Shown here one piece after another: positions 21,168-29,183 of a DNA stretch of 30,347 nt; positions within the stretch are counted from its first letter, which is position 1, and the number at the start of each line of letters is the position of its first letter. The translations under genes were made by a program, and so were the position numbers. Origin of the DNA: an uncultured Oscillospiraceae bacterium (GTDB taxonomy: Bacteria > Bacillota > Clostridia > Oscillospirales > Ruminococcaceae). The stretch lies in NCBI GenBank assembly GCA_934454435.1, contig CAKSGA010000013.1, forward strand, positions 1 through 30,347, given 5' to 3'. The notes below the pieces were generated by a model. That model did no database searches and had not been told where the DNA came from. It saw only the letters and a program-made list of their open reading frames with translations.

Positions 21168-23084
21168 ATGAGCAAGAAGCAGAAGAAAATGCTGCTGCGT
21201 ATCATCATCGCAGCGGTCGTATGGGCGGCAGGGTTCGTGCTGGAGCATGTTTTCGCAGAGCAGATAGAAGCTGCGGGCAGGGTCAGCCTTATCGGAATGC
21301 TCCACCTGGCGGTTTTTGTCGCAGCTTATCTGGTCATCGGCTGGGATATCCTCTGGAAAGCTATTCGCAATATCGCACATGGTAAGGTCTTTGACGAGAA
21401 CTTCCTGATGGCGATAGCTTCCATCGGCGCTATGGTGGTCGGAGAGTACGCAGAGGGCGGCGCCGTTATGCTGCTGTACCAGGTCGGCGAGCTGTTCCAG
21501 AGCGTTGCTGTGGGAAAGTCCCGCCGCTCCATCGCAGAGATGGTGGACATCAACCCCGAATTTGCCAATGTCGAGCGTGACGGCGAGGTCACTGAGGTCG
21601 ATCCCGGTGACGTTGCCGCAGGCGAGGTAGTCGTTATCCGTCCCGGCGAAAGAGTCCCGCTGGACGGTACTGTCATCTCCGGCTCGTCAGAGCTCAACAC
21701 CGCCGCACTCACCGGCGAAAGCGCACTGCGTGCGGTAGCAGAGGGTGACGAGGTCATAAGCGGCTGCATCAACACCAACGGACTTCTGCGGGTAAAGGTT
21801 TCCCGCCCTTACTCCGACTCAACGGTCGCAAGAATTCTTGAACTGGTGGAGAACTCCACAGAAAACAAGGCAAAGACCGAAAACTTCATCACGAGGTTCG
21901 CAAAGGTCTATACGCCTGTCGTTGTATTCGCAGCCATCGCTGTTGCGCTTATACCCGGCCTTATCGTGACGGCAATGAACGGCTTCACCGACTTCTCCGA
22001 GTGGCTCGGCGAGGGCGGCTGGGTCTACCGTGCGCTTTCATTCCTGGTAGTTTCGTGCCCGTGCGCACTGGTCATTTCCGTTCCGCTGACCTACTTCGGC
22101 GGTATCGGCGGAGCTTCCCGCTACGGCATAATGATAAAGGGCGCAAATTTCATGGAGCAGCTCGCAAAGGCTCAGACCTTTGTGTTTGACAAGACCGGCA
22201 CACTCACAAAGGGCAGCTTCGTTGTCAGCGAGATACACCCCGAGGGAATGTCCGAAAACGAGCTGCTGGATATCTGCGCAGCGGCGGAGAGCTACTCCAC
22301 CCACCCGATAGCGCAGTCCATCATAGCCGAGGGCAAAAAGCGCTCCCTTACCGCTGCGGCTTCTGACGCTGAGGAGATAGCAGGCTACGGCGTGCGGGCT
22401 CAGGTCAACGGCTCCACGGCGCTGGTGGGCAACTCCCGTCTGATGGAGAGGGAGAACATACAGGTCCCGGCGGTCACTTCTGCGGGAACTGTAGTGCACT
22501 GCGCAGTTGACGGGAAGTATGCCGGCTGTATCGTCATAACGGACGAGATAAAGCAGGGTACACCCTCTGCGATAGCTGAGCTGAAGAAGCAGTGCGGAGC
22601 CAGGACCGTAATGCTCACTGGCGACAGAAAGGCGGCAGCGGAAGCGATAGCCGCACAGGCTGGCATAGACGAGGTGCACTCCGAGCTCCTGCCTGACGGA
22701 AAGGTAGCCCGGGTAGAAGAGCTGTACAAGGCACGTCCCGAGGGCAGCACGCTGGTATTCGTAGGCGACGGCATGAACGACGCTCCCGCCCTTGCCCGTG
22801 CGGACGTCGGAATAGCAATGGGCGCAATGGGCAGTGACGCCGCAATCGAGGCTGCGGACATAGTCCTGATGAACGACAACATCGAAAGCCTCCCCACGGC
22901 GGTGAAGATCTCCCGCAAGACCCACGCTATCGTTATGCAGAACATCGTTTTCGCCATAGGCGTAAAGGTGATCATAATGCTGCTGACGGCTTTGGGTATC
23001 ACGAACATGTGGGTCGCTATCTTCGGCGATGTCGGCGTTGCCGTGCTGGCGATACTCAATGCTATGAGAGCGATGAAGAAATAA
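21168..23084 (+). CDS. cadA: Heavy-metal P1B-type ATPase (Zn/Cd/Pb exporter)
   Basis: A 638-residue cation pump. It has two N-terminal helix pairs, the actuator loop with TGES (LNTAALTGESA), the metal-site SCPCALV in the sixth helix, phosphorylation site DKTGTLTKG, the HP motif in YSTHPIAQS and hinge GDGMNDAPALA. The last helices carry a Lys and an Asp (IGVKVIIMLL; WVAIFGDVGVAVL), which with CPC mark the P1B-2 group specific for Zn, Cd and Pb. No HMA domain is fused at the N-terminus; a separate HMA gene lies just upstream. The ATG at 21168 has AAGGAG upstream. The operon ends in the terminator at 23101-23125. Confidence 0.93.
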   Translation: MSKKQKKMLLRIIIAAVVWAAGFVLEHVFAEQIEAAGRVSLIGMLHLAVFVAAYLVIGWDILWKAIRNIAHGKVFDENFLMAIASIGAMVVGEYAEGGAVMLLYQVGELFQSVAVGKSRRSIAEMVDINPEFANVERDGEVTEVDPGDVAAGEVVVIRPGERVPLDGTVISGSSELNTAALTGESALRAVAEGDEVISGCINTNGLLRVKVSRPYSDSTVARILELVENSTENKAKTENFITRFAKVYTPVVVFAAIAVALIPGLIVTAMNGFTDFSEWLGEGGWVYRALSFLVVSCPCALVISVPLTYFGGIGGASRYGIMIKGANFMEQLAKAQTFVFDKTGTLTKGSFVVSEIHPEGMSENELLDICAAAESYSTHPIAQSIIAEGKKRSLTAAASDAEEIAGYGVRAQVNGSTALVGNSRLMERENIQVPAVTSAGTVVHCAVDGKYAGCIVITDEIKQGTPSAIAELKKQCGARTVMLTGDRKAAAEAIAAQAGIDEVHSELLPDGKVARVEELYKARPEGSTLVFVGDGMNDAPALARADVGIAMGAMGSDAAIEAADIVLMNDNIESLPTAVKISRKTHAIVMQNIVFAIGVKVIIMLLTALGITNMWVAIFGDVGVAVLAILNAMRAMKK

Positions 23085-23100
23085 TTCGGGTCAAATTTCA

Positions 23101-23125
23101 AGGGCTGCGAAATGTTCGCAGCCCT
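23101..23125 (+). terminator. Terminator of the heavy-metal operon
   Basis: AGGGCTGCGAA (23101-23111), loop ATG, TTCGCAGCCCT (23115-23125): an 11-bp perfect stem between convergent genes. It has only a weak T-rich tail and is probably usable from both sides. The stem core is shared with three other terminators in the window. Confidence 0.75.
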
Positions 23126-23140
23126 CGATATTTATTGATG

Positions 23141-23878
23141 TCAGACCCCTGCACTGTCCCGGAGTATCTGCGAGATGTGCTCCATGCGGGATTTCGACAG
23201 CACCTCGCCGTGGTCGTAGGCTCTCAGGAATTCCAGGAGCTCGGTGCTTTCGCAGCATACGTAGTCGTTCTCACGCAGCGAGAGCTTCAGCCGGGCGTTG
23301 GGCGAGGAGAAGTACAGCACCGAGTCTATCCAGACGTCCTCGCCGGCGGCGGTGAGAATGCTCTTCACGATGTCCCGCTGACGGCGCATCTGCTTTATCG
23401 GGTTATCCATCAGCGTTTCTGTGACCTTGCCGTCACGGTAGTGCTTGCGCTGGTTCCATTTGTCGTCCCGCCAGGAGCCCGAGATAGTGCCGGAATGGTT
23501 TTTCACCTCGATTATCAGCACGCCGGAATGGCACACGATGAGCATGTCCAGCTCCGACCTGCCACGCTTGTAGCGCACCGGGAGATTGTGGAACACGATG
23601 TTCGTTCCGTGGAGCTTCTTCACCGTGCGGAACAGGCGCCGCTCCCCCTTGACGCCGGAATTCAGCACCGCATATTTGCTCCCCAGGAACACATACGCAA
23701 GGTTGCACAGGAAGATAAGTATAATGAACACAGTTCCGGTTATCGGAGTCTTGTAGAGCTCCCTCCAGACAAAGAAGATAAGCAGCAGCACCGGCATAAC
23801 GCCGAGCACTACCTGTAGTACGAACAGCACCTTGACCTTTTTGTTGTTGTTGTTCCTTCCACGAATGATCTTGTTCAT
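23141..23878 (-). CDS. NERD-domain membrane protein
   Basis: A 245-residue protein. A lysine- and asparagine-rich N-terminus (with NNNNKK) is followed by two membrane helices (about 17-38 and 48-66) and a NERD (nuclease-related) domain. The NERD core is SELDMLIVCHSGVLIIEVKNHSGTISG, whose D...E-x-K residues match the restriction-endonuclease-like active site. NPIKQMRRQRDIVKSIL is also typical. The C-terminal part has VLYFSSPNARLKLS. GAGGT precedes the ATG. It starts 31 nt after ychF on the same strand and may be co-transcribed. Nuclease activity is inferred from the family. Confidence 0.85.
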   Translation of the reverse strand: MNKIIRGRNNNNKKVKVLFVLQVVLGVMPVLLLIFFVWRELYKTPITGTVFIILIFLCNLAYVFLGSKYAVLNSGVKGERRLFRTVKKLHGTNIVFHNLPVRYKRGRSELDMLIVCHSGVLIIEVKNHSGTISGSWRDDKWNQRKHYRDGKVTETLMDNPIKQMRRQRDIVKSILTAAGEDVWIDSVLYFSSPNARLKLSLRENDYVCCESTELLEFLRAYDHGEVLSKSRMEHISQILRDSAGV

Positions 23879-23909
23879 CGGGACCTCGTTTCGTCAGACC
23901 GGGCAGATA

Positions 23910-25004
23910 TCATACATTGAAGCGGAACAGCGTAACATCGCCGTCCTGCATAACATAGTCCTTGCCCTCCAGGCGGACAAGACCCTTTTCCTTTGCAGCC
24001 GCCATGCTTCCGCAGCTCATCAGGTCGTCGAATGCCACGATCTCCGCACGGATAAAGCCCTTCTCGAAATCGGTGTGTATCTTTCCTGCCGCCTGCGGAG
24101 CCTTGGTGCCACGGGTGATGGTCCACGCACGCACCTCCTGCGGTCCTGCGGTCAGGTAGGAGATAAGTCCCAGCAGATGATAGCCGGTCTTGATTATTCT
24201 CGCAAGTCCGGAGCTTTCAAGGTGCATGTCCGCAAGGAACAGCTCCTTGTCCTCGTCACTCATGCCGGAGATCTCGGCTTCTATCTGGGCGCAGATGGGG
24301 AGCACCTCGGCGTTCTCTTCCTTGGCGATGGCGCATACTGCCTGGTACTCGGGATTGCTGTTGATATCGCCGGTGAAGTCAGCCTCGGAGAGATTTGCGG
24401 CGTAGATGACCGGCTTGTTGGAGAGCAGCGGCGTGTCTTTCAGCATCGCACGCTCGTCGTCGGTGAAGTCGTAGCTGCGGGCGGACTTTCCGTTCTCCAG
24501 GTGAGCCTTCAGCGCCTCGAAGAAATCGACCTCCTTCTGGAGCGACTTGTCGCCCTTGACCGCTTTCTTTGCACGGTCTATGCGGCGGTCGAGTATCTCA
24601 AGGTCGGAGAAGATGAGTTCAAGGTTGATGGTTTCTATATCCCTTGCGGCACCTATGCTGCCGTCAACATGGATTATGTTGTCGTCCCTGAAGCAGCGTA
24701 CCACATGCACGATAGCGTCCACCTCACGGATATTGGACAGAAACTTGTTGCCCAGGCCCTCGCCCTTGGAGGCTCCCTTTACAAGACCTGCGATATCCAC
24801 GAACTCCAGCGTTGCGGGGGTGAACTTCTCGGGGTGGTACATTTCGGCGAGCTTGTCCAGGCGCTCGTCAGGGACGGAAACTATGCCCACGTTCGGCTCG
24901 ATGGTGCAGAATGGGTAATTCGCAGACTCTGCGCCTGCGTTAGTAAGTGCGTTGAAAAGTGTGCTCTTGCCGACATTCGGCAGACCTACCATTCCTAATT
25001 TCAT
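23910..25004 (-). CDS. ychF: YchF/OLA1-family P-loop ATPase
   Basis: A 364-residue Obg-like ATPase of standard length that binds ribosomes and is linked to translation and redox stress. P-loop GLPNVGKSTLFNALT (7-21), switch I region ANYPFCTIEPNVGIV, G3 DIAGLVKGASKGEGLG, and the altered specificity motif NLSE in VIYAANLSEADF, which in this family gives a preference for ATP over GTP. The C-terminal TGS-like domain ends with KGFIRAEIVAFDDL and GLVRLEGKDYVMQDGDVTLFRFNV (in parts). GAGGAG lies 9 nt before the ATG. Confidence 0.98.
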   Translation of the reverse strand: MKLGMVGLPNVGKSTLFNALTNAGAESANYPFCTIEPNVGIVSVPDERLDKLAEMYHPEKFTPATLEFVDIAGLVKGASKGEGLGNKFLSNIREVDAIVHVVRCFRDDNIIHVDGSIGAARDIETINLELIFSDLEILDRRIDRAKKAVKGDKSLQKEVDFFEALKAHLENGKSARSYDFTDDERAMLKDTPLLSNKPVIYAANLSEADFTGDINSNPEYQAVCAIAKEENAEVLPICAQIEAEISGMSDEDKELFLADMHLESSGLARIIKTGYHLLGLISYLTAGPQEVRAWTITRGTKAPQAAGKIHTDFEKGFIRAEIVAFDDLMSCGSMAAAKEKGLVRLEGKDYVMQDGDVTLFRFNV

Positions 25005-25054
25005 TTCAGAAATCTCCTCTTTTGTTTATTCCGGCAAAAAATGCGTTCTTTTAT

Positions 25055-25083
25055 ATTGTACCACTTTTTTATTAATATTGCAA
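25055..25083 (-). promoter_or_regulatory. ychF promoter
   Basis: On the minus strand TTGCAA (25083-25078), 17 bases, TACAAT (25060-25055), with TGG before the -10 box. Confidence 0.8.
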
Positions 25084-25110
25084 GTAATATTTTGCTGCAG
25101 AAAACAACGG

Positions 25111-25139
25111 TTGAAAATCCCGCAGGAATGGTGTATAAT
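25111..25139 (+). promoter_or_regulatory. Promoter of the lipoprotein-HAD operon
   Basis: TTGAAA (25111-25116), 17 bases, TATAAT (25134-25139). The start near 25146 leaves a leader of about 50 nt. Confidence 0.82.
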
Positions 25140-25196
25140 GATGATAAATGCATATGATGCGTGGGCGGAGCTTTCCCCTGCGATAAAGGAGATATC

Positions 25197-25826
25197 ATGA
25201 AAAAAATCGTATCAGCGTTCTCAGCACTTCTGCTATGCCTTGCCCTGACCGGCTGCTCCGGGACTGTCGGCGCTTCGGTCAGGAAAACAGGCTCCGGCAC
25301 GGAAGCCAGCTCCTGCGGCATGAAGCTGAGCTTCCCGGAGGACTGGACTGTGCTTTCCGGGGACGACATATACCAGTCCCTGCTGGACAACAACGACACC
25401 GGCTACACTGACGCTTCAGAGCTCAGGAAAGCCTATGAGAGCGGCGGGACGAGCTACGTACTGTATGCGGAAAACGCCGACAGGTCCGCCCAGATAAACA
25501 TGACCGCCCTGAAACCCACCGAGGACGACATCTCCGCCGGCGTAATGTCCCTGGAGGACTACGCCCGCACCAACCACAACAACTCCCTGCTTGACTGGCA
25601 GATGAGCGGCTACACCCTCGAAAACGCCGTATTCGAGAGCTCCACGGCGGGGAATAACGAGGGCTGGCGCTCCGCCTGTGACGTTTACCTTGACGGTGAG
25701 CTGATAATGGGTCAGGTGGAGTTCACGTTTGAATACGGCGGCTGCTTCTGCTCCCTCCAGACCTACTACCACACCCCCGGGGCAGGCGAACAGGCAGCGC
25801 AGATAATCTCCGGCATAACCGCATGA
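25197..25826 (+). CDS. Putative lipoprotein of unknown function
   Basis: A 209-residue exported protein. A signal peptide ends with the lipobox LALTGC (Cys20), so it is probably lipid-anchored outside the membrane. The mature part is acidic and includes CGMKLSFPEDWTVLSGDD, a pattern seen in PsbP-like or DUF-type clostridial lipoproteins that begin with a FP.DW element, but I cannot assign a family firmly. AAGGAG lies 5 nt before the ATG at 25197; an earlier in-frame ATG-like start at 25161 would disrupt the signal peptide. Its stop overlaps the ATG of the HAD gene. Confidence 0.82.
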   Translation: MKKIVSAFSALLLCLALTGCSGTVGASVRKTGSGTEASSCGMKLSFPEDWTVLSGDDIYQSLLDNNDTGYTDASELRKAYESGGTSYVLYAENADRSAQINMTALKPTEDDISAGVMSLEDYARTNHNNSLLDWQMSGYTLENAVFESSTAGNNEGWRSACDVYLDGELIMGQVEFTFEYGGCFCSLQTYYHTPGAGEQAAQIISGITA

Positions 25827-26467
25827 GCAGGAGCCTGAAAGATATCTCAGCGGCGATATTCGACATTGACGGCACGCTGCTTGACAGCTCCGGCGTGTGG
25901 GCACATCTCGGCAGCAGATTTCTCCGCAGCCGTGGGCAGACCCCGCCCCCTGAAACCGACAGTATCCTCGCCCCCATGACCCTCGCCGAAAGCGCCCGCT
26001 GGCTGCACGAAAACGCCCTCCCGGACGAGGACGAAGCAGGGATACGGAACGGCGTTTCGGGGCTCATCGGCAGGTTCTACCGGGAAGAATGCCAGCTCCG
26101 GGAGGGCGCAGCGGAGCTTGTCCGCAGGCTCTCGGACCGGGGAGTGAGGCTCACCCTCGCCACTGCCGGGGAGCGCACCCTTGCAGTTACGGCGCTGGAG
26201 CGCTGCGGGATAATGCGGTACTTCGCCGGGATATTCACCTGCGATGAATACGGCGGGAAAGGCTCCCCGGAGATATTCCTTGCCGCCTGCGGCAGCCCGG
26301 AAACATGCGCCGTATTCGAGGACTCGCTTGCGGCGGTGCGCACGGCGAAGTCCGCAGGGTACCTTACCGCAGCGGTAAGGGACGTTTCAGAGCCGGACCA
26401 GGACGAGCTTCGCCGCACTGCGGACTTCTATCATAGTTCACTTCTGAACTACCTCGGCCTCACCTGA
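25823..26467 (+). CDS. HAD-superfamily phosphatase
   Basis: A 214-residue HAD hydrolase of subfamily IA type. Motif I is FDIDGTLLDSS (nucleophile D14, acid D16), motif II lies in LTLATAGER, motif III Lys is in GGKGSPEIF and motif IV is VFEDSLAAVRTAKSAG. The helical cap (about residues 20-85) resembles beta-phosphoglucomutase and phosphoglycolate phosphatase relatives. The substrate cannot be predicted. Translation is coupled to the lipoprotein gene through an ATGA overlap. Its end overlaps the convergent spoIIP gene by 8 bp, with no terminator between. Confidence 0.9.
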   Translation: MSRSLKDISAAIFDIDGTLLDSSGVWAHLGSRFLRSRGQTPPPETDSILAPMTLAESARWLHENALPDEDEAGIRNGVSGLIGRFYREECQLREGAAELVRRLSDRGVRLTLATAGERTLAVTALERCGIMRYFAGIFTCDEYGGKGSPEIFLAACGSPETCAVFEDSLAAVRTAKSAGYLTAAVRDVSEPDQDELRRTADFYHSSLLNYLGLT

Positions 26468-27704
26468 GCGCAGCGGAAACCGCTTCGCCAAGGAGCTGCC
26501 CGGTATAGACTGCTTCGTCCAGGGAGTTCGCATGACCGCCTATCTCGATAAGCAGCGAGCCGGTGGAAATGTGCTGGTTGTAGTTCCGGTAGTCGAACAG
26601 CACCGGGCGGGACAGCCCCGGGAAAAGTCCCTCGGCGGCGGACTGTATCGCACACGCCAGGCTGAGATTTTTGTCATAGTCCGGCATGTTGCCGAAACGC
26701 CCGTCATCGCAGCCGGTTATTATCATGAACTGCGCCGCAGACTTCCCGTTTATCTCTGCGACCGGAGCCGTGCGCACCCCGCCGCCGGAAATTGCGTCCC
26801 GGTGGAGGTCGAGTATCACCTTTATCGAGGGGAACTCTTCCAGAGCCGCACGGATAGTGGCTTCGCTGCGGTCGTAGGAACCGGTGTAGGAGGGATAGTC
26901 GTGTATCGTCCCGTCATGAAGGACCGATATGCCGTTCTCCGCAAGCACCTCCGCCATCGCTTCGCCTACCCGTATCATGTTCCGGGAGGGGTCCCGGGTG
27001 CGGCTGGGCAGGGCGCTGTCGTAGTAGTCCCTCTGCCAGGGCTCGTAGCTTTCGGTGGTGTGGGTGTGTATTATAAGCACCTGGGGCTCCGGCGTGCTGC
27101 GCTCAATGGTTATTCCCGGGGAGGTCCCGGCGGCGGTGAGAATGCTTTCGGCGCTGTCGGACGTGCAGTTCCACACAAGACCGCCGTCCGGAAGCTGTAT
27201 GTAGTCGTCACCCTGGTACCCCGAAAAATGCTCCCGGACTATAGTTCCGCTGCGGTTGGAGCTCGTCAGGTCGTAGTCGTCGTGGAACTCCGTTATGTTG
27301 CGGGAGATGACCCGGGCACCGGTCTTTTCAGCGTCTGCCTGGTCTGACGGTGCAGGGTCTTGTCCGGCTTGTCCCTGCGCTTCGGCTGACTGTATCCGGG
27401 CTTCGCCTGTTAGCGCCGGAGCTTCTCCGGACAGCCCTGGGGCTTCTCCAGATAGCACCGGAGCTTCTCCGGACGGCACCGGGGACTCCCCGGACTGTTC
27501 CCGGGTGATGAGTTCGGCGGCGAGTTCCGGGAGCTTCACGGCTGAGACCTGGGGAATGGTTATTCCGGCGGCAAAGTACGCTGTGTTCCTGGCGGCGCTG
27601 ACCGCCGAGTTCACTGCTGCGTCCGGACGCAGCCCGGCGGCGGTCATGGTGATAAGTCCTGCCACTGTCACTGATATTGCTGTTATAAGTTTTTTCTTGT
27701 CCAT
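26460..27704 (-). CDS. spoIIP: Stage II sporulation protein P (peptidoglycan hydrolase)
   Basis: A 414-residue SpoIIP, an amidase and endopeptidase that with SpoIID and SpoIIM removes septal peptidoglycan so the mother cell can engulf the forespore. An N-terminal membrane anchor (LITAISVTVAGLITMTAAG) is followed by a low-complexity linker. The catalytic domain has QVLIIHTHTTESY, VILDLHRDAI and LLIEIGGHANSLDEA, all SpoIIP hallmarks. The linker has six heptads of the type SGEAPVL (residues 71-112). Start 27704 is chosen because GGAGGG lies 8 nt upstream and the anchor follows directly. Sporulation-type promoter elements are possible upstream (ATA, 16 bases, CATATATA), but this is weak. Confidence 0.95.
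   Translation of the reverse strand: MDKKKLITAISVTVAGLITMTAAGLRPDAAVNSAVSAARNTAYFAAGITIPQVSAVKLPELAAELITREQSGESPVPSGEAPVLSGEAPGLSGEAPALTGEARIQSAEAQGQAGQDPAPSDQADAEKTGARVISRNITEFHDDYDLTSSNRSGTIVREHFSGYQGDDYIQLPDGGLVWNCTSDSAESILTAAGTSPGITIERSTPEPQVLIIHTHTTESYEPWQRDYYDSALPSRTRDPSRNMIRVGEAMAEVLAENGISVLHDGTIHDYPSYTGSYDRSEATIRAALEEFPSIKVILDLHRDAISGGGVRTAPVAEINGKSAAQFMIITGCDDGRFGNMPDYDKNLSLACAIQSAAEGLFPGLSRPVLFDYRNYNQHISTGSLLIEIGGHANSLDEAVYTGQLLGEAVSAALR
27369..27494. repeat. 21-bp minisatellite inside spoIIP
   Basis: Six in-frame 21-nt units encode heptads of the form S-G-E-(S/A)-P-x-x: SGESPVP, SGEAPVL, SGEAPGL, SGEAPAL, TGEARIQ, SAEAQGQ. The first four are the most alike. Copy number could vary among strains without shifting the frame. 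Confidence 0.8.
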
Positions 27705-27787
27705 GATATTGTCCCTCCGCATAGTTTTTCACTAACATATATATGCGGGAGAATGCAAATATATTACATATTCTGGGAGGAAATCAT

Positions 27788-28201
27788 ATGCGGATTTCGA
27801 CAAAAGGAAGATATTCTATACTGCTGATGCTGGATATGGCGAAGCAGACCTCCGGCGAGCCGGTGAAAATAAAGGACATCGCCGCCCGCAGCGGCATCTC
27901 CATGAAATACATGGAGCAGATAGTTTCCGTGCTGAACAAGGCGGGCTTCGTGCGGAGCGTGCGTGGCTCCCAGGGCGGCTACCTGCTGACCCGCCGCCCG
28001 GAGGAATACACGGTAGGCGAAATATTGCGGCTTTCCGAGGGAAGCCTTGCGCCGGTCGCCTGCCTTGATACCGGGGAGGTGTGCGAGCGCCGGGACAAAT
28101 GCGTGACAATTCGCCTGTATGAAGAGATAAACAACGCAGTCAACAGCGTGGTGGACCGCATAACCCTCGCTGATATGATGAAGTGGGACGAGCAGACGTA
28201 A
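27788..28201 (+). CDS. Rrf2-family transcriptional regulator
   Basis: A 137-residue Rrf2 winged-helix regulator. MRISTKGRYSILLMLDMAK is the family start, and IKDIAARSGISMKYMEQIVSVLNKAGFVRSVRGSQGGYLL (in parts) is the DNA-binding domain. Three cysteines are arranged C, six residues, C, five residues, C (PVACLDTGEVCERRDKCVT), as in Rrf2 members that hold an iron-sulfur cluster, such as IscR. GGAGG lies 7 nt before the ATG at 27788; the longer frame from 27743 has no ribosome site. No iscS/iscU genes follow; the thiamine operon begins immediately after. Its targets are unknown. Confidence 0.92.
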   Translation: MRISTKGRYSILLMLDMAKQTSGEPVKIKDIAARSGISMKYMEQIVSVLNKAGFVRSVRGSQGGYLLTRRPEEYTVGEILRLSEGSLAPVACLDTGEVCERRDKCVTIRLYEEINNAVNSVVDRITLADMMKWDEQT

Positions 28202-28208
28202 ATCGCTA

Positions 28209-28237
28209 TTGACATTGCGCCCGAATGGTGATATAAT
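28209..28237 (+). promoter_or_regulatory. Promoter of the thiD-thiC operon
   Basis: TTGACA (28209-28214), 17 bases, TATAAT (28232-28237), with TGA before the -10 box: a perfect extended consensus. Confidence 0.9.
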
Positions 28238-28245
28238 AAATACAT

Positions 28246-28327
28246 AACGCTGGGGGTACTCTTCGGAGTTGAGAGGGCATTCGCCCGACCCTTTGAACCT
28301 GTTGGTCAATACCATCGTAGGGAAGCC
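28246..28327 (+). promoter_or_regulatory. TPP riboswitch aptamer
   Basis: Conserved THI-box parts are present in order: CTGGGGGT (28250-28257), GTTGAGAGGG, ACCCTTTGAACCTG (28289-28302) and ACCATCGTAGGGAA (28311-28324). It precedes thiD and thiC, so thiamine pyrophosphate should turn the operon off. Confidence 0.95.
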
Positions 28328-28341
28328 GGACATATTCTGCG

Positions 28342-28370
28342 GACTTCTTCTATATGGAGAGGTCTTTTTT
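28342..28370 (+). terminator. Riboswitch-controlled intrinsic terminator
   Basis: GACTTCTTC (28342-28350), loop TATAT, GGAGAGGTC (28356-28364), then six T. All nine pairs form, two as GU. It stands between the TPP aptamer and thiD, indicating control by premature termination. Confidence 0.88.
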
Positions 28371-28387
28371 GTACAGGAGGCTTTGCT

Positions 28388-29182
28388 ATGAAGAACTGTT
28401 TATCCATCGCCGGGTCTGACTGCAGCGGCGGAGCAGGGATACAGGCGGATATAAAGACGTTCTCGGCGCTGGGCTGTTATGCGATGAGCGCAGTCAGTGC
28501 AGTGGTCGCAGAGAACACTGAGCGTGTTATTTCAGCGATGCCGGTGTCGCCCTCAGTACTTTACGACCAGCTCGAAGCGGTGTTCAGCGATATCCGGGTG
28601 GACGCAGTGAAGATAGGCATGCTGCCGGATACCGGGACCATGCACGCAGTCGCTGCGGCGCTGATGAAGTACTCGCCGGAGATAATAGTGTGCGACCCCG
28701 TGATGGCATCCACAGCCGGACCGGAGCTCATGCAGGGCTCGGCGCTGAATACGTTCCTTAATACCATAGTGCCGCTGTGCACGCTGCTCACGCCGAACAT
28801 TCCCGAGGCTGAACAGCTGCTGGGCTGCACGATAAAGGATCATACCGACATAAAGGCGGCGGCGCTCAGCCTGTTTGCGCATGGCGCAGGGGCGGTGCTC
28901 GTCAAGGGGGGACATCTCCCAGGGGACGCCGTGGACACCCTTTTTGACGGGAAGCAGTTCCATGAATACTCCCACAGCCGCATAAACACGAACACCACGC
29001 ACGGCACAGGCTGCACGCTGTCCTCTGCGATAGCGGCGTACCAGGCCCTGGGGAATACCCTGCCGGAAGCCGTGGGTCTTGCAAAGGAATACACCGCCGG
29101 TGCCATAGAGCACGGGCTGGATATAGGAAAGGGACACGGACCGCTGGAGCATTTCTACCGTCTGTTCCCGGAAAGGACATAA
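28388..29182 (+). CDS. thiD: Hydroxymethylpyrimidine/phosphomethylpyrimidine kinase ThiD
   Basis: A 264-residue ribokinase-fold kinase that phosphorylates HMP and HMP-P to HMP-PP for thiamine synthesis. [31 protein letters not shown] (in parts: [22 protein letters not shown]) is the ThiD N-terminal signature. [10 protein letters not shown] and [11 protein letters not shown] follow, then [22 protein letters not shown], and the anion-hole and catalytic motif [20 protein letters not shown] (28375-28380) lies 7 nt before the ATG. It is the first gene after the TPP riboswitch and is followed directly by thiC. Confidence 0.97.
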   Translation: MKNCLSIAGSDCSGGAGIQADIKTFSALGCYAMSAVSAVVAENTERVISAMPVSPSVLYDQLEAVFSDIRVDAVKIGMLPDTGTMHAVAAALMKYSPEIIVCDPVMASTAGPELMQGSALNTFLNTIVPLCTLLTPNIPEAEQLLGCTIKDHTDIKAAALSLFAHGAGAVLVKGGHLPGDAVDTLFDGKQFHEYSHSRINTNTTHGTGCTLSSAIAAYQALGNTLPEAVGLAKEYTAGAIEHGLDIGKGHGPLEHFYRLFPERT

Positions 29183-29183
29183 A

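Noticed and set aside
22038..22925. 295-codon open frame antisense to the P1B ATPase
   Set aside because: Codon-bias shadow; the ATPase motifs lie on the plus strand throughout.
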